From assembly GCA_034387635.1 (NCBI GenBank), contig JAOANU010000011.1:280501-344500 (forward strand): DNA of 64,000 nt. Direction: 5' to 3'. Position 1 is the first letter of the stretch. Each line of letters opens with the position of its first letter. The notes beneath the pieces were generated by a model, which was given only the letters and a program-made list of their open reading frames with translations, made no database searches and had not been told where the DNA came from. Positions 23,401 to 34,667 of the stretch are shown here, piece by piece. The position numbers and the translations under genes were made by a program. The DNA comes from Rhodosporidiobolus odoratus (Eukaryota > Basidiomycota > Microbotryomycetes > Sporidiobolales > Sporidiobolaceae).

Positions 23401-24680
23401 TGTTCGTACCCGCAGAGGGCCAAAGCCGACGGGCGAAGGGGAAGCGCACCTCTTTCCCGAGTCCGACAGCCGCCCAGGAGTGGATGGTAATGCCCGAGAC
23501 TTGAAGAGCTGCAATGCCAGTGGTAGCCGTGACTTGATAGGGTTTCTTGAGGTGATCGAGAAGGCGGGTTATCCTGGAAAAGCGCAAGCGTGAGCATTCG
23601 AAGGAGCTTTGGGAAGGTCAAGTTGAGGACACACTCCTTGAGCAGGAAGGACTTGCCGACGCCTGCACAGATGCAGCCTCGTCAGCTCCAACATAGGATG
23701 GTGCGGAGATGACAGGCTACATACCCGCAGAGCCTGTGAAAAAGATGTTCTTGCCCTCCTTCACAAACTGCAAACACGCCTTTTGCTCATCAGAGCAGCG
23801 GTCGTCTGGCTTCCACTCCTCTGGCACGAGGCTCACCTCCTCCTTGACGACGGTACCGCCAGTCCCCGATCCATAGCGAGATATTCCAGGCTTGATTGTA
23901 AAGCCAAAGTTGGCGAGGTGCATCTCGGCGAGTTGTTTTCGCTTCGCTTGACGTTCCGTCGCTTTCTTATTGTCTTCGACTTGCTTGCGCTGGAAGACAG
24001 TGACGAAGCTCCAGCAGTCAGGGAGGGGGCCAGCGTAACGAGGGGAGACGTACTCGCGCCAATGCAGCTTCCTTCTTGCGCTGAATCTCCTCCTTACTCC
24101 GCTTCTGCGTCGGTGAAGGCTGAGGCATCTGGGTAGCCATTCCCCGAGACGTCGAGAGGGCGTCTGCGAAGGGTGATCCGGGCAAAGGCTGGAGATGCAG
24201 AGGCTGGGCCCATACTGACCGCGAAGGGGGGGAGGAAGAAAACGGTTCGGCGGCGTTGGTTCGTTCCCCTCTAGGCTGAGAATCGAGGTCCATACGCGCT
24301 TCACCAGCTGCGGACGCTGTCTGGCCGTCTGATGCGATTGCCGAGGAGGGCCAGGTCCCACTTCCGGAATGACCTCCTGTCGCTGCCATTCCACTCGACA
24401 CAGGCTGCCACGTCGCGGTCGAGAGCTGGCTATCGACGGACTGCTCGAGACTGCCGACAGTCTGTAGGCGCAAGCGAAGGTCTGTGAGGGTTTGAGAGGA
24501 CTGAGGCGGAGTTGGGTCGCTGGATCGAGTTGCAGGTAACAGCAGGAGAGGGTCGGATGAGGATGGGGCGATTGTACGTGGTCGCTTCGCTTCACGCATC
24601 CAGTCTTTAGCTGATCTTGCCCAGCAGACTGGAAAGTCAACTTCACCACCTCGACGTCCTCGACGCGTTTCTCGTCTCAA
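20428..24680 (-). CDS. PIF1: PIF1-family ATP-dependent DNA helicase
   Basis: A large multi-exon superfamily 1B (5'-3') helicase; the family unwinds G-quadruplexes and RNA-DNA hybrids and acts at replication forks, telomeres and in mitochondria. Walker A is assembled across an intron: NIFFTGSAG joined to GVGKSFLLKE (23,755-23,640). Next come TATTGIAALQVSGITIHSWA (motif Ia), DVLIIDEVSMSPADLF (motif II), VIVSGDFFQLPPVPDKK (motif III), then GSRGVIVDW, WALTIHKSQGQSLDAVGV (motif V) and AYVALSRCRKPEGMKI (motif VI). All core motifs are present. Residues 1-220 are low complexity (Ser/Thr/Pro/Gln), followed by a charged SKEEIQRKKEAA helix. The C-terminus is Ala/Pro-rich and ends in basic KGKKPKKTRWRKR. 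Two in-frame starts exist: 24680 (adds an Arg-rich MRRETRRGRRGG leader) and 24599 (MREAKRPRT). Confidence 0.9.
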
Positions 24681-25183
24681 ACGCGTTCATGAAGCTTGTT
24701 TCGCTCCGTGCAGCGAATCCAATTCTGGTCCCAGTTACTCCGTGTGCGACAGAACATCACAAGCTATAGTACCGCTGGTAGTCTGGGCAGACACCTCGTT
24801 TCTCAAGTACTCCCGACGCTTTCGTCCTTGTCTCGTTGGTCTTTGGCCCGCGAGGGAAGCACTCTTCAGGCTTGTCCTCCACGCCGGGGCGCCCTGGAGA
24901 ATGCGGAGCACGGTCACTGATCTCCTGACTAGATCCGAGCCACACTATCCATTGCGACGATTACCGACGTCCCCCTCAGAAAAAAATTTCTCGCCTCGCT
25001 TGGCTAGCTGCCGTCTCCCTATCTTTCCTTCGCCAGTGTCGGCCCCAGACTTGCTTGATTGGCTCTCTTTCTCGCTCTCCTCACTTATACCAGACTCGCC
25101 AGTCCGACCAAACGCAACTTTCCTTCAGCTTTCGACCTCGACCACCTTTAGCTCGCCAAGCATCTTCTCACACACATCTCACG
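24681..25183. promoter_or_regulatory. Divergent intergenic region between PIF1-like gene and transporter B
   Basis: About 500 bases between divergent starts (24680 minus, 25184 plus). Pyrimidine-rich tracts precede the transporter start. No clear ORF or repeat. Confidence 0.45.
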
Positions 25184-27269
25184 ATGGGCTTCTCCCGCGC
25201 GTCCTCGACCTCCGGATCTCCCTCGGAGAAGCACGAGAAGAGACTGGACAACGGTGTCGTCTCGCACGGAGGAATCGATAGGATCGACGAGGAGAATCAG
25301 CAGGCGGAGGAGATTGACGGCGTCTTCGGCGCGCAGGGTGGGGGGACAAACACGGTCAACTACCGTACGGTTGGATGGGTTTCCACGGCCATTCTCCTTG
25401 CTAAGGCGCGTCCCCTTTCCTTGCCGCCTCCCTCACTTCCATCTCGTCCCATCGCTAGCGTTATATTTTTTCGTCGGCATCCCGTCTCTTCTTCGGTGTC
25501 TTTTCCTTCGAGGTTCAACTGAGTCAAGCAGACCATAGACACGACTGCACTCGACCTCATGTCAAGACGCGTGCTGTCTTAAGCAAGAGCGACCCAAAAG
25601 CGACCTCCATCTGACCCCTTGCTGCATTTCCACTTGCAGTCGCAAATCGGATTGGGCGTATTGTCCATCCCTGATGTCTTCCACACCTTGGGATTGGGAC
25701 CAGGCGTGATTACCATCATTGCTATTGCCGTACGTTCCACCCCGCTGGCCACAGGTAACCCGAACCAGACTGACTTTTCTTCCCGACAGATCATGAGCAC
25801 GTATACGGACTATTACCTGGGAGGCCCCTGGAAGCGACTCCACCCAACATGCTACTCCGTCAGCGACTGTGGTGGAATCGTCGCTGGAAGCTTCGGCCGT
25901 GAGCTCTTCGGCGTGGCCTACTGGCTTCTCATGACCTGCATTGCCGGGTCCGCACTCCTAGGGCTGTCAACGGCCCTGAACGCTGTGCGTCTTGCGCCTC
26001 CTCAAGCTCCCTCTTGAATACCGTCCGACCCCAGAAACCCAAAAGCTGATCTCCTTCATTCCTGTGCATCCTTCCGACTCATCAGGTTTCCCTCCACGGC
26101 ACCTGCACCGCTGTCTTCGTCGCGGTCTCCGCCGTCGCAACCTTCTTCCCCGCCTCCCTCCGTACCCTCGGATCCATCAAGTGGATTGGCTGGGTCGGTC
26201 TCATCTCCATGGTTGTTTCCATCCTCCTCGTCACCATCGCCGTCGGGTCTGGCGGTCGTCCTTCCCCTGCACCGCAAGAAGGGCCGTGGACGAAGGACAT
26301 TGTCTACTGGGGTAACCCTACCTTCAGCGACGCCATGAACGCCGTGTCGAATATCGTTTTCTCATACGCAGGAACGGCTGCCTTCTTGCCGATTTGCTCT
26401 GAGATGAGGAATCCGAGGGACTACACCAAGGCGGTCATTCTGTGCCAATCCTTCGTGACGGCGTTCTACATCGTTGTCGGCGTCGTGGTTTACCTGGTGA
26501 GTCGTGTTTTGTGCCGTTGGTCGTCTCGCGCGCTCTCGGCCTCTTGACTTACGGTTCTTCCCTCGGTAGTATGCGGGACAATACGTCGCTTCTCCTGCTC
26601 TCGGCACTGCTGGTGTCCTCATCAAGCGCGTCGCCTACGGTCTCGCCCTTCCCGGTCTTCTCGCTGCCGTGCGTTCCTTTTCCTTCGTCCCATCTGCCCT
26701 CTTCTTCGTCTCACACGCCACGAACACCTTGCTAACCGTCTATTGCGCCCATTTGACAGGCCGTCATCTACTCTCATCTTCCCGCCAAATGGATCTTTGT
26801 CCGCTGCCTCCGCAACTCCCGCCACCTAACTCACCCTACCAAAACCCACTGGCTCGTCTGGCTTAGCTGCACCGGCGGTTGCGTCCTCTTCTCCTACGTC
26901 ATCGCCTCCGCCATCCCCGTCTTTGGCGGTCTCGTCGGTCTCGTCGGCGCTCTCTTCGGATCTTTCCTCACCCTTTCCGGCGTTTCTTGGATGTGGTTCT
27001 ACGACCACTGGGCCCGCCTTCGCTCGCCGGCCGACCGGAATGGGCGTCTCCTTGCCATGGCTGCCTTTAACGCTTTCATCATCGTTGTCGGATTGTTCAT
27101 TTGTGTGGCGGGGACTTATGGAAGTGTGATCAGTATTAGGGATGATTACGCTGCGAATGGAGGGTAAGTTGGCTTCTCCTCCCCTTTTCCTGGTACACAA
27201 CTGACGCATGTACCGTGGTGATGTTGCAGCCGGCCCTTCACCTGCGCGGACAACAGCGGCTCTTCCTAG
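25184..27269 (+). CDS. AAAP-family amino acid transporter, copy B
   Basis: A paralog of copies A and C with the same exon layout. The N-terminus MGFSRASSTSGSPSEKHEKR is followed by VFGAQGGGTNTVNYRTVGW, then IGLGVLSIPDVFHTLGLGPG, TDYYLGGPWKRLHPTCYSVS, a long exon ending ..VVYL, YAGQYVASPALGTAG, VIYSHLPAKWIFVRCLRNSR and the last exon ..NGGRPFTCADNSGSS-stop at 27269. The family's key G.GVL..P in membrane segment 1 and the YSHLPAK loop are intact. It differs from A and C across the whole length, including the extracellular loops (TDYYLGG versus TDYVISG), so its substrate range may differ. It is followed by a short tandem repeat in the likely 3' UTR (27365-27412). Confidence 0.9.
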
Positions 27270-27364
27270 ATCTTAAATCGCCTTAGAGCCTTACCAGTGC
27301 AAAAGTGCCCCCGTCGTTGAACCCAAGATTTCCACCTCATCTTCCGTCATTCTGTATCTCTGTG

Positions 27365-27412
27365 CCGAAATGTACTTTATCCGAAATGTACTTTATCCGA
27401 AATGTACTTTAT
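27365..27412. repeat. Perfect 3 x 16-bp tandem repeat
   Basis: The unit CCGAAATGTACTTTAT occurs three times without mismatch at 27365, 27381 and 27397, about 95 bases past the stop of transporter B, probably in its 3' UTR or in the terminator region between two convergent genes. Confidence 0.95.
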
Positions 27413-27763
27413 CAAGGTCTCAGCCTAAACGCGGCCAGTCTCCCCTCGAGTTATCCTCACCTCTGGAAGAACGAAAACCTCACAAGGGAATGCGCAGCTT
27501 TCGGTCTCGCTCACATAGCTGGTCTTGGCGCGCGTGACGACGATAACGGCGCAAAAACAAGCAATGCAAAGATGCGGCGTAAGTAAGGACAACTGCGGTA
27601 CGGGTACGGCAAACTGCGAAGGGGGAAAAACAGACGCGGACGAAAGATGAGTAATAAACAGGGTGGTCAGGTAGAGCTAGAGGCGCTGAAGGTATTGGTG
27701 ATCTATGAGAAGGGTAACGAAGCTCAGAGGGGGTATGTGCAGAGTAAAGGTAGGCAGACGAGA

Positions 27764-30700
27764 TCAGATCCGCCAGACGGGCAGAGGTGACCGAGTTGAC
27801 GTTTTCGGCGTGCCGGTATAGGTTGGAGGAGGGGGAGAGAGCACACCCATGGCGTCCAGGCTCACGGAGGAAGTTCCTCCAAGCGATCGTCGAAGAGGCG
27901 TGCCGAAGGCAGAGGTACTCGAGAAGGTCCGCCGCATCGAGAGCGACAGCCCGGGGCTCGCCATGTTGGCACTGCCGCTGCTGCCGCTTCCGATACTGCT
28001 GGAAAGAGAGGAGCTGAGGTAGTCGCGTAGAGAGGCGGAGGAGTGCGAGGCGGCGAGCGAGTCTCGGATGCCTTTGGAGCTGATCCAAGTTGGTTCTTCG
28101 CCGGCGAGAGACTTCTTGATGGCACGCGAGGGAGAGATGGTGAGACCTTCGGCGAGGCCAAAATGAGTCACGAGGAAGGGGAGCAAGCCTTGCCAGCCGC
28201 CACCGACTCGGACCTGCATACTCCAGTCAAACATCAGCCTCGAAGCACAAGAACCAGCTCGGACAGGGGTGAACGCACCATGACCTGCTTTGACCGCAAG
28301 ATCCGACAGAAATACAACCGTCCGCCAATCTCGTACATCCCAGAGTCATCCGTCCACTTGCCCTCAGCAATCGCAATCGGAACATGCACGTTCAGCTCAT
28401 TAACGATCTCCCCCACTCGACGGTCGAGCTTGTTCTTGAGGTTAGCGCGGTATGGTTGAGTTCGACGAGGCGGAGTAGAACGGGATGGAGTGGAAGTGCT
28501 GAGACGTGGAGAATGGGCAACAGAACCGTAGCTGCTTCGACGATTGGCTCCATTCGTACTGACGCTAGAGGCGAGACTGTCTCGCCGCGTAGAGGAAGCA
28601 GTAGTGCGCGTGCTGGAGACGCGCTGCATCATCGGCGGACTGAAAATGCTTGATGAGATCGAGGTCGTGCTGTCCCGCCCGCCTGCTCCTTCCGCTCGGG
28701 TCCGACGAGGAATTGAGCTAGTGACGGATTTGCCGAGATCCCGCTTTGTCGGAGTGTTGAAGGAGAACGCTCGGATGACCGTCGGCGTAGACTTGGGTGC
28801 AGGGGACACGGCTCGGCGGATCGAGGAAGAAAGAGAAGGCAATGGGAGACCGCTCTTGACGCGATGGCGGAGAGTCGGGGTGGCGAATTCCTCCTCTTCC
28901 TTTATTGACTTCCGAGGGGTCTGCGGACCGAGGAAGGAGGAACCGATTGAGCGGATCGAGGCGGTGTGGGAAGAAGAAGGCGGACGAGAAGGCCGGCTCG
29001 AGGTGGAAGCGGCAGACGTGGTTGGTCGGGTGCTGGATGGTCGAGAGCTAGCCTGGGAGGACGGCCTCGAATTGGCCTGCTTCGAGGTCGTCCGCGTCGA
29101 AGCTCTCGAGCTCGCGCGGGAGGAGGCGTCCGAGATCCTCTGCCTGAGTGACCGTCGACTCGCCGTGCTGGTTGTACTTGCGGCTGATTCAGCTCGAGGT
29201 GGTTCAACCATGCTGAGCATCTCCGACCACGTTTCCTCGATCCGCTGAATGGCTTGTTCAACCCTCGCATCGTCGACGAGCGGGATGGCGGCGAGGCGGA
29301 CAGCGGTGACCGAGTCGGAGGCAGAAGAGATGGCTTCGGAGAGGGGAAAAGGCGGAGATGCATCGGGCAGAGGTGAACGAGCAGGGACAGTAGGGTCTGC
29401 GGCGTCAATCGAGTCGAGGAGGCGGGAAAGAGATTGATCCGCCGAATCGACGTTCTCGGCGAACTTTGCCAGCGCCATCACCCTCTGTCCCGCGTCGGCC
29501 TTCTTGGAAATCTCCTCCATGAGGCCGTCGACATCTGTCCAGATGAGTACATCGCTCGAGTCCGCCTCGAGCTCCTCCAGCGTTTCCCTGCAAGCTGCAG
29601 CTCGACGCTGAACCTGCTTGGCCTCTTCGACGCTGGGAAAGTTGAGAACGACCGACGAGTCGAGCCATTGCTGAACGGCGATGTCGACAAGTTGGGATCG
29701 GAGTCGCTGCACCTCTGGCGGTTCGCTGATCGAAGGTGCGAAGGAGAATGAATCGGGGGAAGTTGGCGAGTCGTAGGGTTCCTTCCCGTCTGCGGCAGAG
29801 CTGCCAACATCGAGGCTTGGGCCCGCTCGCGAGCGACTCGACCCGAGAGTGGAGGGGAAGGGCAGTTCGTCCCTCTTCTCCTCTTCCTCCATTCGCCTCC
29901 GCTCGAGTTCTGCATCCCGACGACTTGGCCATTCTCCTTCTTCCCGCTCAAGGTCATCGACCGCTGCCTCAAGAAGCTCGAGTACTGCGGAAGCTCCATC
30001 GAAGGCGAGGGGTAGAGATCGGAGATGACCGTGCAGCTCCTCGAGTTTGTCGGCGGCTTCAGGTTCCGCAGCGAATTGCTCCGTTCGTATGGCGGTCGCA
30101 CGGCCTTCAAGCTCTCGCGTTTGCTGATGTAGCTCACCACGCTGCTTGACCAGCTCGTCGTGCCTTTGTCGGGCTGCTTCGTTCCGAGGTGGTGGGGCAG
30201 AATCAGCGGCGAGGGAGACCGAGGCGAGAAGCTCCTTCCTCTGTCGCCTGACCTCCTCTTTCTCCACCTCAAGCTCCCGCAAGTCCCGTCTTGCCCGTTC
30301 AGCAAGCTGCTCCACCTCCGCCCTCGTCCTTTCAACCTTCTCCGCCAGATCTTGTACCGCCCACGCCCAGGCGTCGAGCTTTGAGCGCTGCTCGTCCTCC
30401 AGTGCGCGGGAGCGACGGTCCAGCTCCGCATCGCGTCTGTTTTGCCAAGCAGTTGTGGCTGTTTCGGCGTTGGCAAGTTTCGATGAGAGGGAGGAGAGGG
30501 CGGTAGAGGCGGAAGATGCTGCGGTCAGGGCGGCGGAATGGGCGGCCGGGAGAGTGTTGAGGGAAAGGGCGGGGGAGTCGCGCTGTAAGGTGTTGAGTGT
30601 GGATTCGACAATGTTGTACCCGGCGGAAAGGCCGGACAACGTTTCGCTCACCGCCTGGAGCTGGGCGGTAAGAGTAGGCAGAGCGGTGGTCGCGCTTGAG

Positions 30701-33700
30701 AAGGCGGGCTGATCGACGTCGCTCGCGTGACCCAGGTGTGGCGAGCAGATCAATTCCCCCCGTTCCTCTTCTGATCGTTCGCACTCGTCTGCCAGGCGCT
30801 TCTCCAGGCCGGTCGCTTCCTTCGTCAGACCGCCCAGCTCGGCTTGACTCTCCCGCAACCTGAGCATCAGCTCATCCCTCTTGCCCTTCCACTCCCTGAC
30901 GCGCTCCTCCCTCGTTTGTCGTGCCGAGGCGACCGCTGCCTTCGCTTCTCCGGCAGCAGCAACGGCGGCAGAAAGCCGCGTAGACAGGGCTTCTAGTTTC
31001 TCCCGCTGAGGGGGATGAGCGGAGAAAGGGGGAGAGGACGACGCGGAAGAAGAAAGAAGCGTGTCGAGCGAGGTGGAGAGGGAGGACAGGGCCGAAGAAG
31101 GGTTGGTAAAGTCGAGGACGGCGAGGGTAGACGAGAGGAGTGCGAGAGACTCTGTGAAAGGACGACATTCGGTTAGAACGGTCAGTAGCGGAGAAGGAGG
31201 AGAAAAAGCGTACCTTCCGAATCACCGCGTCTTTGCTCAAATGCCTCCCTCGTCTTCGTAACTTCCGCTTCAACGCTCTTCAACTGATCTTCCACTTTGT
31301 CCGCGTCCTCGTCCCACGCATGTGTTCGCTCCAGGTGTGCGATGAGTGCAAGATTCCTTCGAGCGTCGTCAAGTAGGCCGTAGAGACGGGCTGAGCGAGA
31401 GTTAATGAATGTGCGGATCGATGCGTCAACGGAGAAGAAGTAGTCAGGCTCTGTCGACGTTACGGTGGAAAGCGCGCGGGATCGTCGTGCAGGAGATGAA
31501 GGAGGGGAGGGATAAGGTGGGGCGTTCATGGGCGTATGTGGCCGAAGCGGAGGATTTGGAGAGATAGCCGAGGTGGAAAGGAACGGGATCTGCTCCTGAA
31601 CCCTCTCGACAAGCGACGTCACCTCAACCTCAACCTCATTCAGCCGCGTCGTCGCTGTTTCCCGCTGAGCCGACAATGTCCCAGCCTCCCACTCGCCCTT
31701 CTTCCGCCGCAGCGCCTCCTGCGCTTCTGACACGATTCCCGCGAGCGCCATCTCCTGTGCCACGACGTCGCTGTCCCACTGCCTTACTGCCTTCTGTTGG
31801 TCGCGCACCCGCTCGAGCCGGACTGCCAATGTGCCGAGATCTTCTGCGTCGGAACGGACGGAGTCGACCAAAGCGGCAAGGTGGGAGAATAGAGTCAAAT
31901 GCGAGGGGGAAGACAGAAGTCGAGCAGCATTAGCGAAAGGTTGTGTGACCGCTCCACCCACCGCACGCTTTGTCTCTTCGACCCAGGCGGTACCGTCTAG
32001 CCTCTCCTCCCCATCTGTTGCACCCTCCCCTTCCAGCTGTCTTCCATCCCACCCCTCCACCCTCACAGCCCTTTCCAAGTGTCCCCTCACCTCCTCCACT
32101 CTCCCCCTCGCCTCCCCAACCGCTCTCCCCACCTCCCTCGCCGCCCGCAGCCTCTCCCTCCTCCCCTCCTCTCCCTCCGCCCTCCTCCTAACATCCTCCC
32201 TCAACCCCCTAACCTCCTGCAAAACCTCCCTCAGTTCCCACCTCAGCTTGGCCGCAACCCCCAAGGTCGACAACATAGCGAGAGCGTCCGTTGCGCGTCT
32301 CACCAGTAGTCGGTTGACTTCCTCTTCCTCTCCATCGCGCCCTATCCGGTCTCGAAGCCCATCCCACCGCTTCTCCCACTCTTCCTCTCTTTCGCTCTTA
32401 TCCAGACAGTCCACCCCCTGCTCCGGTCCTACCGGCCTCCCACCCTCCCTCTGCATTTCCCCCATCCCCGATTCCACCCCCCTCAACCCCTTCCGCAGGT
32501 CTTCCAATGCTCCCCTCACCTCGATCGTGACCTCACATGCGGCCCTCCCTTTCTCATACCTCTCCACCCTCGTTCTAGCTTTGGCCGAAGCTTCTTCTGC
32601 GAGAAGTAGACTTTCGGAGAGGGTTTGAAGAAGGAGAGCGGTGCTGGTTGATTGATCCGGGATGGCGGGATGAGTTGGAGAAGGGATACTTGCTACAGAG
32701 TCACGTGTAGAGGATAAGACATACTCGAGCTCGTTGATGCGGGTGAAGAAGGTCCCCTCCCCAGACGACGGCGACGGAGCAAGAGAAGGTAATCGCCCAA
32801 ACGACTCCTCGACCTCTCGCAACAGTACCAAAGCATCCCTCTCCGCCTCCTTTGCGCCTTCATATATTCCCTCCGCCGTCTTATGCTGCCCTCCCATCTC
32901 TTCGACAAAGTGTTTGAGCCCTTTCGTCGCCTTCCCTACTTCTTCCTCCAGTTTGTCTTGTTCATCTAAGAAAGCGTCGGGTAGTGGAGTCGGGGAGGAA
33001 TCGATCAACTTGTCGAGATGGGAAGCGGAGGCCGGCAAGAGGGAAGTGGTAAGAGTTTGGAGGTGGGAAAGGAGATTTGTGGTGGACAGTTTGAGCATTT
33101 GAAGACGCATTGTTCGGGACATGGTCGAGGAGGATATGGAGAAAGCAGAAGTAGCTGTGGTTGAAGGGGCGGTGAGGGCAGCGAGGTCTGCGTGGGAAGT
33201 CGAGGCGGCTAGAGCGGAAAGACGTCGGGAAGAGGACGAGGGGGTAAGGGTTGATGTCGGAGCAGCTAGGGACGAGGAAGGTGGAGCGGAATCGTCTACA
33301 AGATGTCTCGAGGAAGAAGCGGCGGCGAGAGGGATTGACCAGCGCGCTTTAGCTAGGAAAGCTGGGAGGAGATCGTAGATGAGAGCATGGTGAGCGGTCC
33401 ACGCAGCGGAGAGGGAGTCTTCCCATCTGCGCGTTGAGGCATGTGAGAATGAGCCTGAGGAGGTCAGGTGTAGGGGAGATGACGAAAGCGCACTTTAATC
33501 GATACCCGAGCAGAACCAACGCCTTTCTTCGATTTCGCAAAAGGTGCAAAAGCTTGTCGATGCTGAATAGGGTAGTAAGGGTGATCTCGATGACGTCCGT
33601 ATCTCTGGGCGAAAGGGCTTGTTTCGATTTGTCTGCAGACAGAGTTCGAAGAAAGAAGAAAAGGAAAGGAAAAGATACGTTAGCCAAAGACGTTGAGCAA

Positions 33701-34214
33701 ATGCCTAGACCCCCCGCGATCGGAAGAGCAGAGGCTGCCCTTGCTGGTGCAGATGGTGAGCGAGCGAAGTCAACGTACCTCTAGCGATTCCCCTCATCCT
33801 CTCCAAATCCCCCATATCATACTCGCCCACCTCTCTCTCAATCCGATCATGTTCCCCCCACCACTTTCTCAACTCTTTCCTCCCTACCGCGGCTTTCTCA
33901 GGTGGAGATGGAGAAGTGACGGTTACGGGAGGAAGGTTCGAGAGGAACTGCGGGCAAGTGAGGAGGGGTTAGTGGAGCGGCAATTCGAGATGCAAGAGAA
34001 GGGAGCGAGAGGTACGGTAATACGGGAATCGATCCAGGCTTTCTTCTCTGCGAAGCTAGGTAGCCAAAGGGAAGGAGAAGAAGCGGGTTAGCGGCATAAC
34101 AGCTGGCATAGGAATAAGCGGAGAAAGGAGGACAACGTACAGGGTCAACTCGAGGACTTCCTCTCCAGCAAGTTGCACGCTCTCCTTGCCTTTGACGTGT
34201 CCCTTTGTGTCCAT
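27764..34214 (-). CDS. Giant coiled-coil protein with a GAR (GAS2-related) microtubule-binding domain
   Basis: About 2,000 residues in roughly nine exons, start ATG at 34214 (MDTKGHVKGKESVQLAGEEV). The first ~250 residues are mixed (e.g. RDTDVIEITLTTLFSIDKLL). Two very long exons (31.2-33.1 and 28.2-30.9 kb) then encode spectrin-like and coiled-coil helices rich in Glu/Arg/Leu, interrupted by Ser/Pro-rich linkers. Near the C-terminus, after a Ser/Arg-rich region (SRASSRASTRTTSKQ), lies a GAR domain: NKLDRRVGEIVNELNVHVPI, then SGMYEIGGRLYFCRILRSKQ and MVRVGGGWQGLLPFL across an intron at about 28,225. In plakins and GAS2 proteins this domain binds microtubules. No calponin-homology domain is visible. 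A cytoskeletal cross-linker is likely. I place the stop at 27764. The dense plus-strand ORFs here are antisense shadows of this gene. Confidence 0.82.
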
Positions 34215-34667
34215 CTGAGCCCTGCTCTACGCTCCTACCGTGGTGTCGATGGGCGGTGGGAGTGATTCGCTCAACGCGACCCAGGTTGAATCAATGAGAA
34301 GCCGCTGGGCGGCGCAGTGAAGTAGGAGAGGTAGGGACCGGTAGATCTTTGTAGTACAAGGCTTGCTAGGAATACAGCTTCGCGGCAAGTGAAGAACGAG
34401 CGAAACGAGACAGGAGCGAACAGTGAGAGAGGAGACAGCAGGGCGACGACGCGGCGACAGTAAGCAGACTCAACTCCGGTTGCAGCAGCGTACTCTTCCT
34501 CTCTGACAGATATCCTGGTGATGACCGGCGACACGTCTTGCTCTCGCTGCTACGGGGTCCCACGCACTGGTGGGAATTGCAAATGCTCCCTTGTCAATCT
34601 TCTCTCTCCCCTATACTGCGTCTAAACCCCCATTCCCTTCCCTCCCTCCCTCCCTTCCCATTCTAAC
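34215..34667. other. Spacer between SNRNP27 3' end and GAR protein start
   Basis: About 450 bases with no clear ORF; it holds the SNRNP27 3' UTR and the promoter and 5' UTR of the giant GAR-domain gene. A short C/T tract with CCCTCCCTCCCT lies at about 34637-34655. Confidence 0.4.

Noticed and set aside
28544..29248. 234-residue plus-strand ORF (and others at 30146-30712, 31831-32628)
   Set aside because: Antisense to the long GAR-domain protein; GC-rich codon use commonly leaves the opposite strand open. The sense frame has coiled-coil content and a known domain.
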